The position numbers and the translations under genes are program-made. The notes under the pieces were generated by a model that saw only the letters and a program-made list of their open reading frames with translations, was not told the origin of the DNA and did not search any database. From Pseudoclavibacter sp. Marseille-Q3772 (GTDB lineage Bacteria; Actinomycetota; Actinomycetes; Actinomycetales; Microbacteriaceae), in contig NZ_OU745391.1 of NCBI RefSeq assembly GCF_916618895.1, positions 868,001 to 932,000 of the forward strand: a DNA stretch of 64,000 nt. Reading direction: 5' to 3'. Each line of letters starts with the position of its first letter. The stretch's first letter is position 1. This document shows, piece after piece, positions 50,029 to 57,996 of the stretch.

Positions 50029-50599
50029 TGGACTGCCGAGGCGGCTGACGCAATTAACAATGACAGCAGTACTAGCGCTCACGGTCGCGGGGTGTGCGCC
50101 GATCGCGACTACCACGCAGCATTCTCCGGTACCCGCGCCGACACTTAATGCGCTTGAACAGAAAGAGATGAGCATCAAGTACCAGCGCGAAATTCGCGAA
50201 CTAGTACCACCTGAACTCATCGACCCCCGCACGAGCGAAATGCCTGAAATTGGTTCCCTGAAAAAATATTTACGTAGGTGTGAATTGGATACACCTTACC
50301 CTTCACAGGCTCCCGCGTACTACAGTGCAGGCTTTGTTCTCATACTTAAAGATTCTGTTGATCTCCACGCGTTCCTACACGACCTCAACGAAACAATCGC
50401 ATCCCAACCAGAACGAGAGCGGTGGCCCCACAAAACAACCAATCCACCCGATCGAAGCTATTGGTACTTTGGCGACGACTATGCAGTCATCCTGTCCGTC
50501 TACACACGAGGGAAGGATGGCGCCAAAATGTTCAACGCCTCAGTGTCATCGCCGTGTTTCTATCCAGAACCCCCGTATACCGCCGGCGATGAAATCTAG
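50009..50599 (+). CDS. Cys...SPC-family lipoprotein A2, tandem duplicate of A1
   Basis: A 196-residue lipoprotein collinear with A1. The signal peptide and lipobox, residues 36-79 and residues 111-139 are identical or nearly so. About two dozen substitutions cluster at about 80-110 and 140-170. AGGAG lies six bases before the GTG, a good ribosome site. The conserved cysteines (RRCELD, SSPCFY) are retained. Clustered change in an otherwise identical pair suggests diversification of a recognition surface, as in arrays of orphan immunity genes. It converges on the cysteine desulfurase gene. Confidence 0.75.
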   Translation: MQQLLTSGLPRRLTQLTMTAVLALTVAGCAPIATTTQHSPVPAPTLNALEQKEMSIKYQREIRELVPPELIDPRTSEMPEIGSLKKYLRRCELDTPYPSQAPAYYSAGFVLILKDSVDLHAFLHDLNETIASQPERERWPHKTTNPPDRSYWYFGDDYAVILSVYTRGKDGAKMFNASVSSPCFYPEPPYTAGDEI

Positions 50600-50707
50600 T
50601 TGCCGGAACGAGCTGCAGCCATCTCTATCGTCAACACCCTCACGGACCCGACAGCACCTAGTCTGGCACCTCGAGAATCGAGCGAATCCGCCGTCAGCAG
50701 CATCACG

Positions 50708-51901
50708 CTACCGATTCGAGAAACCTGCCCGCCGTGCCCGAGCGTACGCATCCGGCAACGCTTCCACCAAGGCGCGCACGTCCTCCTCGCGTGTATCCCA
50801 ACCGAGGGTGATACGCAGCACACTCTTGGCCGCATCCGCATCCCCGCCCATCGCAAGCACCACATGACTCGGTTCAGGGATACCGGCCTGACACGCTGAC
50901 CCGGTTGATACTGACACTCCCGCCATATCAAGCAGATACAGCAGCGAATCCCCCTGCGCCCCAGGGAACAAGAAATGAGCGTTCCCAGGCAACCGCGCGG
51001 GCACGCTCACGCCGTTGTCGTTCAGTTCGGCGGCAGCGTCCGCTCCCAGCAATACGGCATCCGGCACTGCAGCCCGCAGCTCATGAATACACAGGTCACG
51101 CAACTGCCGCAGACGAGCAACCACAGCATCATCGGCAGCGGCATCAAGCGCCGCTGCGAAGGCCGCAGCACCGGCAAGATCGAGCGTGCCCGAACGCATC
51201 CCGCGCTGCTGACCCCCTCCGTGCACCAACGCATCCGCCTGCACCTGACGCCCAATCGCAAGCGCACCCACACCGACCGGACCGCCGACCTTGTGCGCCG
51301 AAACACTCACTGCGCTCGCCCCAAACTCGTGCAGCGAGACCGGCAACGATCCGAGCGACGAAACTGCATCAATATGACTGGGCACCCCGAACCTCGCCGC
51401 AAGCGAGCACACGGCCCGCACCGGCTGGACCGTGCCCACCTCATTATTGGCGTGCAATGAGGTCACCAGCGCGACATCTCCCGCCGAAAGTTCGCGTTCA
51501 AGATGGTCGAGCCGGATGCATCCAGTTTCGTCCACATCAATAAACCCCACCTCAGCGCCCTGGTACTCCGTCAACCATTTGATCGCGTCCAACGTCGCAT
51601 GGTGTTCAGCCGCCGTCGTCAAGATCCGCCGGCCCGCGCCGGAGCGCTGTCGCTGCCAATAGATGCCCTTGATTGCCAAGTTGATTGATTCGGTACCGCC
51701 AGAGGTGAGCACAACCTCGATCGGCTCCGCACCCAGGTGCCGCGCGATTGCCTCGCGTGCTGTCTCCAGGCGCATCCTTGCCTGCTGCCCGCTCGCGTGG
51801 ATGGAGGACGGGTTACCCAAGGAGTCATGTGCGGCGAGCCAAGCATCCCGCGCCTGAGGCCGAAGCGGTGATGTGGCGGCGTGATCCAGATAGATCGGCA
51901 T
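50708..51901 (-). CDS. Cysteine desulfurase family protein (IscS/NifS-like)
   Basis: PLP enzyme that removes sulfur from cysteine for thiolation or Fe-S assembly. The protein has 397 residues. The start YLDHAATSPLRP, TSGGTESIN, EHHA (His 100), the PLP Lys 204 in SAHKVGGP and the persulfide Cys 337 in STGSACQAG are all present. A class I-type short loop holds the Cys. It probably serves MnmA, encoded 6.8 kb away on the same strand beyond island 1. The ATG at 51901 is seven bases after TACAAT, so the mRNA is probably leaderless. The start codons of this gene and glgX copy 2 are only 26 bases apart. Confidence 0.9.
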   Translation of the reverse strand: MPIYLDHAATSPLRPQARDAWLAAHDSLGNPSSIHASGQQARMRLETAREAIARHLGAEPIEVVLTSGGTESINLAIKGIYWQRQRSGAGRRILTTAAEHHATLDAIKWLTEYQGAEVGFIDVDETGCIRLDHLERELSAGDVALVTSLHANNEVGTVQPVRAVCSLAARFGVPSHIDAVSSLGSLPVSLHEFGASAVSVSAHKVGGPVGVGALAIGRQVQADALVHGGGQQRGMRSGTLDLAGAAAFAAALDAAADDAVVARLRQLRDLCIHELRAAVPDAVLLGADAAAELNDNGVSVPARLPGNAHFLFPGAQGDSLLYLLDMAGVSVSTGSACQAGIPEPSHVVLAMGGDADAAKSVLRITLGWDTREEDVRALVEALPDAYARARRAGFSNR

Positions 51902-51908
51902 ACTTGCG

Positions 51909-51918
51909 ATTGTAGAAT
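51909..51918. promoter_or_regulatory. Overlapping divergent -10 elements for cysteine desulfurase and glgX copy 2
   Basis: The minus-strand hexamer TACAAT (51914-51909) ends seven bases before the desulfurase ATG. The plus-strand hexamer TAGAAT (51913-51918) ends nine bases before the glgX ATG. The two hexamers share two bases. No ribosome site fits either gene, so both should be leaderless, and the promoters cannot be occupied at once. Confidence 0.55.
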
Positions 51919-51927
51919 CGCCAAGCG

Positions 51928-54003
51928 ATGCATGCACACGATTTCCCAACGCTCGGCATCACCGCCGACCCTACAAACGGCACCCCGGTGCTGCGGGTTT
52001 GGTCTGCCAACGCCACTGCCATGAGCTGCGTCGTCGTTGACGACCAGGGTGAACAAACGCTTCGCCTGCCCATGAATCACACCGATGCCGGTGTGTGGGA
52101 GGTTGCCGATCGGCGACTTGTCCCCGGCAGCTGGTACGCGCTCGCTGTCGACGGCCCCCGTGAACTCCCCCACCGTTTTGACCCCGACGCGCTCGTGCTC
52201 GACCCGTATGCCCGCCACGTTCGCAACTTCGGCACTGAGGCGACACCGCGCTGGTTCGGGCAGATCGTCGCCGAGGAACCGTTCGACTGGGGTGACAGCT
52301 CAGCACCGCGCACCAGCCTGCGCAACACGGTGATCTATGAGCTGCATGTCAAGGGCTTCACCAAGCTCGCACACTTCGTACCGGAGCCGTTGCGCGGCAC
52401 CTATGCGGGTCTCGCCGACCCTAACGTCATCGCCCACCTCAAGCGCCTGGGTGTTACCGCAGTCGAGCTGCTCCCCGTACACGCCTTCGCACACGAACGT
52501 CACCTGCGCGAGGACGGGCGCACCAACTATTGGGGCTACAACACCGTCGGCTTCTTTGCACCCCACGCCGACTACGCCACACAGGCCGCACAAGCCGCAG
52601 GCCCGGAGGCCATCGCTCGCGAGTTCAAGGGCATGGTGCGACTACTCCACGAGGCAGGGATCGAGGTGTACCTCGATGTGGTCTACAACCACACCGCCGA
52701 TCAGGGTGACGATTGCCCGGCCATCTCGTTCGCCGGTATCGACCGAGCCTCGTATTATCGCCAGCTGGCTGACGGACGGTTGATGGATGTGACCGGTTGC
52801 GGCAACTCCGTCAACACGAGCGTTCCGGCTGTCCAGCGACTCGTGCTCGACTCATTGCGGTACTGGGTGACCGAGTTCGGCATTGATGGGTTCCGCTTCG
52901 ACCTCGCCGCAACGCTCGGCCGCGACGAGTCGCATACCTTCACCCCCTCACATCCGCTATTCACCACCATGGCGAACGACGAGGTGTTGCAATCCGTGAA
53001 GTTGATTGCAGAACCGTGGGATGTGGGAATCGGCGGCTGGCAAACCGGCAAGTTCCCGATCGGCTGGTCGGAATGGAACGACGAATACCGCGACCGGTTG
53101 CGCAAGTTCTGGGTCGACTCGTTCGCGCAGGCGCGGATCACCGGTCATCACCGTGAGGGCCTGGCGGGGCTCTCCACCGCGATGGCAGGATCCTCCGACC
53201 AAATCTCTGACGAACGCGGCCCGCTCGCATCCGTCAACCTGGTCACCGCCCACGACGGCTTCACCCTGCACGACCTGGTGTCGTACAACGTCAAACACAA
53301 TCTGATGAACGGTGAGCTGGGACGGGACGGTTCCAGCGATAACCACTCATACAACTTTGGGTACGAAGGCGAGACTCCTGATCTGAGTGTGCGTCGTGAC
53401 CGGCGACTTGCCGTACGAAACCTCTTGGGCACCCTGCTGATTTCCTCCGGTGTCCCCATGATCGTCGCCGGCGACGAAATGGGCCGCACTCAGCACGGCA
53501 ACAACAACCCGTACAACCAGGACAATGCCGAGTTCGGTTGGGTGTCATGGCATCTCGAACCGGAGGATGAGCGCCTCCTCAACCATGTGCGCCGCCTCAC
53601 CGCAATTCGACGCGAGTATCTTGCGCTGCGACCAACCCAGTACAACCACACGACACAAACCCGCGACGACTCCGCTCGACTTGAATGGTTCGACGCGCTT
53701 GGGCAGCCTATGAACGACTCGCTCTGGCATACACCGGTGTCGCGCTCTCTGCAGTACATTGCGTCAACCCGGCTGGATGGAGATGGCCGCAATCGCGTGC
53801 TCGTCATCATCCACGGCGTTGAGGATCCAGCACCGTTCCGACTGCCGCGCGTGCGCAATGTGGTCGGCTACCGGCTGTTGTGGGATTCAAATGCGGACGA
53901 TGTCGCTGAAATCGATACCGATGCAATGAGCCTGATGGCCCCCGGAGCCCGCATCCGGCTGTCTGGCCCGTCAATGCGCCTGTACGCCGCGGTAGATGAG
54001 TAG
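51928..54003 (+). CDS. glgX: Glycogen debranching enzyme GlgX, second copy
   Basis: GH13 debranching enzyme, 691 residues. It has an N-terminal CBM48 (PVLRVWSANATAMSCVVVDD), DVVYNHTADQGDD, GFRFDLAA with nucleophile Asp 325, LIAEPWD with Glu 362 and TAHDGFTLHDLVSYN. It lacks the long acidic C-tail of the first copy and is clearly diverged from it. It is not in a trehalose operon; the nearest pathway genes are glgE and glgB 4-8 kb downstream beyond island 2. This suggests a role in glycogen turnover rather than trehalose synthesis, which is inference from context. The start is leaderless. Confidence 0.93.
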   Translation: MHAHDFPTLGITADPTNGTPVLRVWSANATAMSCVVVDDQGEQTLRLPMNHTDAGVWEVADRRLVPGSWYALAVDGPRELPHRFDPDALVLDPYARHVRNFGTEATPRWFGQIVAEEPFDWGDSSAPRTSLRNTVIYELHVKGFTKLAHFVPEPLRGTYAGLADPNVIAHLKRLGVTAVELLPVHAFAHERHLREDGRTNYWGYNTVGFFAPHADYATQAAQAAGPEAIAREFKGMVRLLHEAGIEVYLDVVYNHTADQGDDCPAISFAGIDRASYYRQLADGRLMDVTGCGNSVNTSVPAVQRLVLDSLRYWVTEFGIDGFRFDLAATLGRDESHTFTPSHPLFTTMANDEVLQSVKLIAEPWDVGIGGWQTGKFPIGWSEWNDEYRDRLRKFWVDSFAQARITGHHREGLAGLSTAMAGSSDQISDERGPLASVNLVTAHDGFTLHDLVSYNVKHNLMNGELGRDGSSDNHSYNFGYEGETPDLSVRRDRRLAVRNLLGTLLISSGVPMIVAGDEMGRTQHGNNNPYNQDNAEFGWVSWHLEPEDERLLNHVRRLTAIRREYLALRPTQYNHTTQTRDDSARLEWFDALGQPMNDSLWHTPVSRSLQYIASTRLDGDGRNRVLVIIHGVEDPAPFRLPRVRNVVGYRLLWDSNADDVAEIDTDAMSLMAPGARIRLSGPSMRLYAAVDE

Positions 54004-54064
54004 TCTCGTTACCCAACGTTAACTCTCAGGTCCTATGGTACGCGCAGACGCTGAGAGGAGCATC

Positions 54065-54403
54065 ATGCAGACTCACATAGTTGAGGGAGATTTTGCCAAC
54101 ATCGCCCGAGCATGCGACGACGCGAACGAGGGAATTCAGGAATGCTGCTCCCTTCTCCGCATCGAAGACGCCATTTCCGATGGCATGCCCGGATCCAACG
54201 CTGCAGCCGCTTTTAAGAAAGCGACAGCGCACCTAGCCATGGCACAACAATCCTTACTGAATGCAACGTCAGATATTTCTGAGGCTGCCTTTATCGTCGA
54301 ACGTGATTTTCGAGACACCGACGTGGTTCAGGCAGAAGGACTGCTGAGGATAGCATACGAACTCGAAAATTCGGACTACCTGTCCTATGGCGAGGACGTG
54401 TAA
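54065..54403 (+). CDS. Small ESX/WXG100-like helical protein
   Basis: A 112-residue all-helical protein with no signal peptide, resembling secreted ESX-type or type VII target proteins in size and pattern. A first helix (FANIARACDDANEGIQECCSLLR), a turn MPGSNAAAAFKKA in place of WXG, and a second long helix are visible. AGAGGAG lies four bases before the ATG. The stop overlaps the ATG of the hydrolase by one base (TAATG), so the two are co-translated and could form a heterodimeric helical bundle for export. No canonical WXG is present. GC content is lower than in the flanking genes. Confidence 0.65.
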   Translation: MQTHIVEGDFANIARACDDANEGIQECCSLLRIEDAISDGMPGSNAAAAFKKATAHLAMAQQSLLNATSDISEAAFIVERDFRDTDVVQAEGLLRIAYELENSDYLSYGEDV

Positions 54404-56049
54404 TGGTTACGTGGGCTGACGTCGTTAAATGGGACATCGAGCCAGTTCTCGATGCGCGGCACCAGGTACAAACGGCCGAGGGGGCCATGCAGAACAATGG
54501 TGAGGTTATTGAACGAGCACACCAGAACTTTTCAAGTGAAGGCCTAGCTGCGTACGCTGCAAGCACCTCTCTCGAAGAGGTTTTCAAGGATATCGATTTC
54601 GTCGAGGCGCAACTAACCGATCTTCTCACCGCCTTGCAATCTGCTACCTCCCGACTGAATGAGTTAGTACGACGGGTGAAGGGTGCCCTCGATTACGCAG
54701 TAGATGAACGTTTGCGTATTCTCGACGACGGCACGGTTGAATTCACGGAACAAATCTGGAACGACGCGCGCGCAGAAGCAGCACACATGCCGCAACCTCA
54801 ACCCGATCCACACGGCAACTACTACCCTCAACTAGAGGGCACACTAACCTACAGTCGCGCTTCAGCTGCCAAAGAACAGCTAGAAAAAGAAGTGAGTACG
54901 ATTCTTACCTCGGCAAAGGAAATTGATCGCGACCTCGTTATGACGTGCGAGAGGATCCAGGATTCACGTGCGTCCAAGCAATCCATAGATATGTCCAGTG
55001 GCGAGTTCTCGTCCGCGCATCTTGCCGAACTACTAACAGGCTACAAAACGCCGTCAGAGATACGCGCACTCTGGGATGCTCTTTCCCCGCACGAACAACA
55101 ACTACTTGTTGCCGACTACCCCAAATTGGTCGGCTCCACGAACGGAATCCCCTTCCACACACGCGGAGCAGTCAACGAACAGTTGGCCGCAAATCGGGCC
55201 AAGGAACTGGACAAAAGAGCAGCCGCCCTCGATGAAGAGATAGGGAAACTCGAAGAGGGTACCTCCGAGTACCTACTACTCCTTCGGGACAAAGAAAAAC
55301 TCGAGGCAGAACGCGACTACTTGATTAAGATCGTCGACTCGCCGGAGCGAACGTTCATCCTTTTTGAGCCTGAAAACAACAGGATCATCGAACAGAACGG
55401 CACCCTTAGCAAGTTCACCACGGAACTCTACACTCACGTTCCGGGAACAGGCACCTCTTACAACTCCTTCATCGATGGTTCAGCAACGGCATTCCCTCGC
55501 AGTGTAGTTGCAGAATCTATGGAAGATGATCCACACTCAGATTTTACTACCTTCACGTTCATGGACGGAGGCAACGGGAAAAGTAACGCTTGGATGTCTT
55601 GGGGATTTGGGGAAACTGGCAACGCGAATGCGAACCATCTCACCTCTCGAGGGCACGATCTCGAAGAATTTCAAAACGCACTGAACCAAGAGGAGATAAG
55701 CAACTTCGCCGATTTCAACGTTGGTGGGCATAGCGCGGGTCAAAGCGTTGTATTCGCATCTGAAAACGCGGGCGCCTACTACGATCAGGTGAACTCTTTT
55801 TCAGGATCCTACGCCCCTGGCAACTGGCAACCGAACTTGAGCACCGCGTACGATCACTACTACTACGAACCCGAGCCGCTCAACTTATTTGTTATTGGCA
55901 ATGCACCCTCACCAGCCGATTCTCCTGTTTTTCAACAACACGCTTATCCCGGCACTGATCCTCTCGGTAACCACACAAGAACAAACGCAGACGCCTCGGA
56001 GAACGGGGCAATAGTACTCCAGTTCATCAACGAATGCAGATCCAGTTAG
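54403..56049 (+). CDS. Abhydrolase_8 (DUF1023) alpha/beta hydrolase with ESX-like N-terminus, copy 2
   Basis: A 548-residue protein, the intact version of the family in this window. The N-terminal helical region (about 1-110) starts VTWADVVKW and has a degenerate WXG at FSSEGLAA (43-50). Coiled-coil segments follow to about 200, then the linker IRALWDALSPHEQQLLVADYPKLVGSTNGIPFHTRGAVNEQLA. A second coiled coil (about 260-310) leads to the hydrolase domain with VPGTGTSY (346-353), GHSAG with Ser 444 and a candidate His 524. No signal peptide is present. Arg codons AGG/AGA and lower GC suggest transfer. The Cys...SPC lipoprotein gene B1 starts two bases after the stop. Confidence 0.8.
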   Translation: MVTWADVVKWDIEPVLDARHQVQTAEGAMQNNGEVIERAHQNFSSEGLAAYAASTSLEEVFKDIDFVEAQLTDLLTALQSATSRLNELVRRVKGALDYAVDERLRILDDGTVEFTEQIWNDARAEAAHMPQPQPDPHGNYYPQLEGTLTYSRASAAKEQLEKEVSTILTSAKEIDRDLVMTCERIQDSRASKQSIDMSSGEFSSAHLAELLTGYKTPSEIRALWDALSPHEQQLLVADYPKLVGSTNGIPFHTRGAVNEQLAANRAKELDKRAAALDEEIGKLEEGTSEYLLLLRDKEKLEAERDYLIKIVDSPERTFILFEPENNRIIEQNGTLSKFTTELYTHVPGTGTSYNSFIDGSATAFPRSVVAESMEDDPHSDFTTFTFMDGGNGKSNAWMSWGFGETGNANANHLTSRGHDLEEFQNALNQEEISNFADFNVGGHSAGQSVVFASENAGAYYDQVNSFSGSYAPGNWQPNLSTAYDHYYYEPEPLNLFVIGNAPSPADSPVFQQHAYPGTDPLGNHTRTNADASENGAIVLQFINECRSS

Positions 56050-56050
56050 C

Positions 56051-56605
56051 GTGGAACAGTTAAAGTTTAGATCGCCTGTTAAGTCACTGTCATCGATTTG
56101 CTTTGCCCTCATGCTGACGGGCTGCACAACTAGTCCCGGGGGTTCAACTTTGAATGACTCACGACCTGTCGCAACTATTTTCGAAGCCAAGACCGTGAGT
56201 GTCGCTATCCAGAACGAGCTCGTTGACCTTTCATCGGATCTTAATCGCGCACCCACGGAAAGTCAGACTGCTCCCATTGGCCAGAATAAGCTCCCACTTC
56301 GCGAGTGCGATCGACAAAATTACTATTACTATCCAGGAATCACGTCGGTTGTGTTTAACGATGCAGGCAGCGTGATTGAATTTCATCAACGCATCTACCA
56401 ACACTTACGCTCGGAAGGCTGGGCCGAAATCCAACGCGAAACCTCCGAATCGGATTCCGTGCCTGAGTTCAGAAACGAAGAGGGATTCAAGGTTTACGTG
56501 GTCTCGCACCAAGAGCCTGACAATCTTCGTGTCGTTATCCGTGCCTACAGTCCGTGCGTCGAACTCCCTCCTGACTTCCCCAAAGCCGGCGGCCCTGAGT
56601 ATTGA
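56051..56605 (+). CDS. Cys...SPC-family lipoprotein B1, candidate immunity protein
   Basis: A 184-residue lipoprotein. The signal peptide has lipobox LTGC near residue 25. A helix (EAKTVSVAIQNELVDL) is followed by the beta-rich domain with Cys in RECDRQNYYYYPG and in AYSPCVELPPDFP, matching the A1/A2 layout with low overall identity. The GTG follows the hydrolase stop by one base. It is related to the broken copy B2 next door, with an almost identical C-terminus. Immunity against the adjacent hydrolase is inferred. Confidence 0.72.
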   Translation: MEQLKFRSPVKSLSSICFALMLTGCTTSPGGSTLNDSRPVATIFEAKTVSVAIQNELVDLSSDLNRAPTESQTAPIGQNKLPLRECDRQNYYYYPGITSVVFNDAGSVIEFHQRIYQHLRSEGWAEIQRETSESDSVPEFRNEEGFKVYVVSHQEPDNLRVVIRAYSPCVELPPDFPKAGGPEY

Positions 56606-56719
56606 CTCCGGTATTCGTAATACTTTTGTGCCTATTGAAGATCGGCCGGAAACGTGACGCCAACGGGGAGCCATAACCACGGAACGCCGTCACGGGACGT
56701 CGGCGCACCGGACCGACGG

Positions 56720-57245
56720 ATGAAGGTCATCGGTATCGCGGCCATGGTTCTGCTCGCTGCCGGAGCAGCACTCGAGGGGATCTTCACCGCTGCGCAACAA
56801 CCACCGGTCACCACCATCGAGGACGCGAAAGCCGAAAGTGTGCGCATACAACACGAACTCGTGGAGCTCAACGACGGACTTGCTGTAGCACCGCCGGAAA
56901 GTCAGACTGCGCCAATCGGCGAGACAACGCTCACTCTTTGCGCGATGCGAGAGGAAGAACTTCTATTACTACCCTGGAATCACCTCCGTCGCGTTTAATG
57001 ATGCAGCCAGCGTCGTGGAATTTCACGAACGAATCAATCAACACTTGCGCACGGGAGGCTGGACCGAGACCGAGCGGCATAGCTCAGAAAAGGAGCTAAC
57101 TTCGGAGTTCAGCAACTCAAATGGTTTCAAAGTCTATATCGTCCCACGCCAAGAGCCTGACAATCTTCGTGTCGTTATCCACGTGTATAGCTCATGCGTT
57201 GAGCTCCCTCCTGACTTCCCCAAAGCCGGCGGACCGAAATACTGA
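56720..57245 (+). pseudogene. Frameshifted paralogue B2 of lipoprotein B1
   Basis: The first frame from 56720 (alternative GTG at 56654) encodes a hydrophobic signal (MKVIGIAAMVLLAAGAALEG) and SQTAPIG, then terminates at 56998. The matching C-terminal half continues in the +1 frame (CERKNFYYYPGITSVAFNDA through PPDFPKAGGPKY). One extra base between about 56935 and 56946 explains the break, by comparison with B1. The lipobox Cys is absent here: the signal ends AAGAAL instead of an AGC-type site. It is probably a decayed immunity copy. Confidence 0.8.
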
Positions 57246-57325
57246 TTACACCGTCTGCCAGCCAACTCCATCGGCAGAGCGGAACATTCTGCGCGCCTGA
57301 GGCGCGGCAGCGATAGGGTCCAAGC

Positions 57326-57907
57326 ATGTCGAGCCAGCGCCGAGCACCGAACGGGCGTGCAGCGCGGATTGCAACCGCGCTCCTCTGCGTTGGGCTGTCA
57401 GGCTGTGTCGCCCCACCCCCATCGCTTGATGAGGTCGCCTCGGATCTGACACCCATCGAAGCCAAAAAGGGAGCATTCGCGATTCGAGATGAACTGCTGG
57501 CGCTGGTACCCGAAGACGTACGAGCCCCGGATGAGCTTCAAGTGCCGGACAACCGACATGAGCCGCAAACGTTTAGCAGTTGCGACCACGAGAGTGGAAG
57601 AGCGAAGAAATTTCCCGGGGGCGGAAGCTCGCTCTTGCTCACGGTTAGCGAAAACAAAGCCAAGGAATTTCAACAAAAGATCGAAGATTACCTTCGCGAT
57701 CAGCCGAACTGGCACGAACAAACAATCATCAGTCACGATGCAAGGACCGAGACCAAAACCGAGTCGTACGTCTTTCACTCTGACGAAGGGTATTACGCAT
57801 CTGCTTCAGTCAGCCCTCCGGACAACAACGGATATCCACGGCTATCCGTCATCATCATCTCCCCGTGCGTCAAGATCGAGGCCGACGAAATCTGGAAGAA
57901 ATGGTGA
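57326..57907 (+). CDS. Cys...SPC-family lipoprotein C
   Basis: A 193-residue lipoprotein with lipobox LSGC near residue 27. It shows the family pattern: an EAKKGAFAIRDELLALVPEDV helix, a central Cys in FSSCDHESG, YVFHSDEGYYAS corresponding to YWYFGDDY, and the C-terminal IISPCVKIEAD. It is closer to A1/A2 in helix length than to B1. The flanking gap has no further gene. It is the last recognisable member of the island before glgE. Confidence 0.7.
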   Translation: MSSQRRAPNGRAARIATALLCVGLSGCVAPPPSLDEVASDLTPIEAKKGAFAIRDELLALVPEDVRAPDELQVPDNRHEPQTFSSCDHESGRAKKFPGGGSSLLLTVSENKAKEFQQKIEDYLRDQPNWHEQTIISHDARTETKTESYVFHSDEGYYASASVSPPDNNGYPRLSVIIISPCVKIEADEIWKKW

Positions 57908-57983
57908 ACCAATACCCGCCAACTGCGCCGAGCACACCGGGGCACCGATCGCACGTCTTCGGGTTGCGGTGAGACAAGCTTGC

Positions 57984-57989
57984 TAGCGT
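57984..57989 (+). promoter_or_regulatory. -10 hexamer of glgE, leaderless
   Basis: TAGCGT ends seven bases before the GTG of glgE. No ribosome site is present. Confidence 0.35.
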
Positions 57990-57996
57990 CACCCTT

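Noticed and set aside
45962-57907. Prophage, integrative element or transposon bounded by the islands
   Set aside because: No integrase, transposase, tRNA target or direct repeats were seen at the borders.
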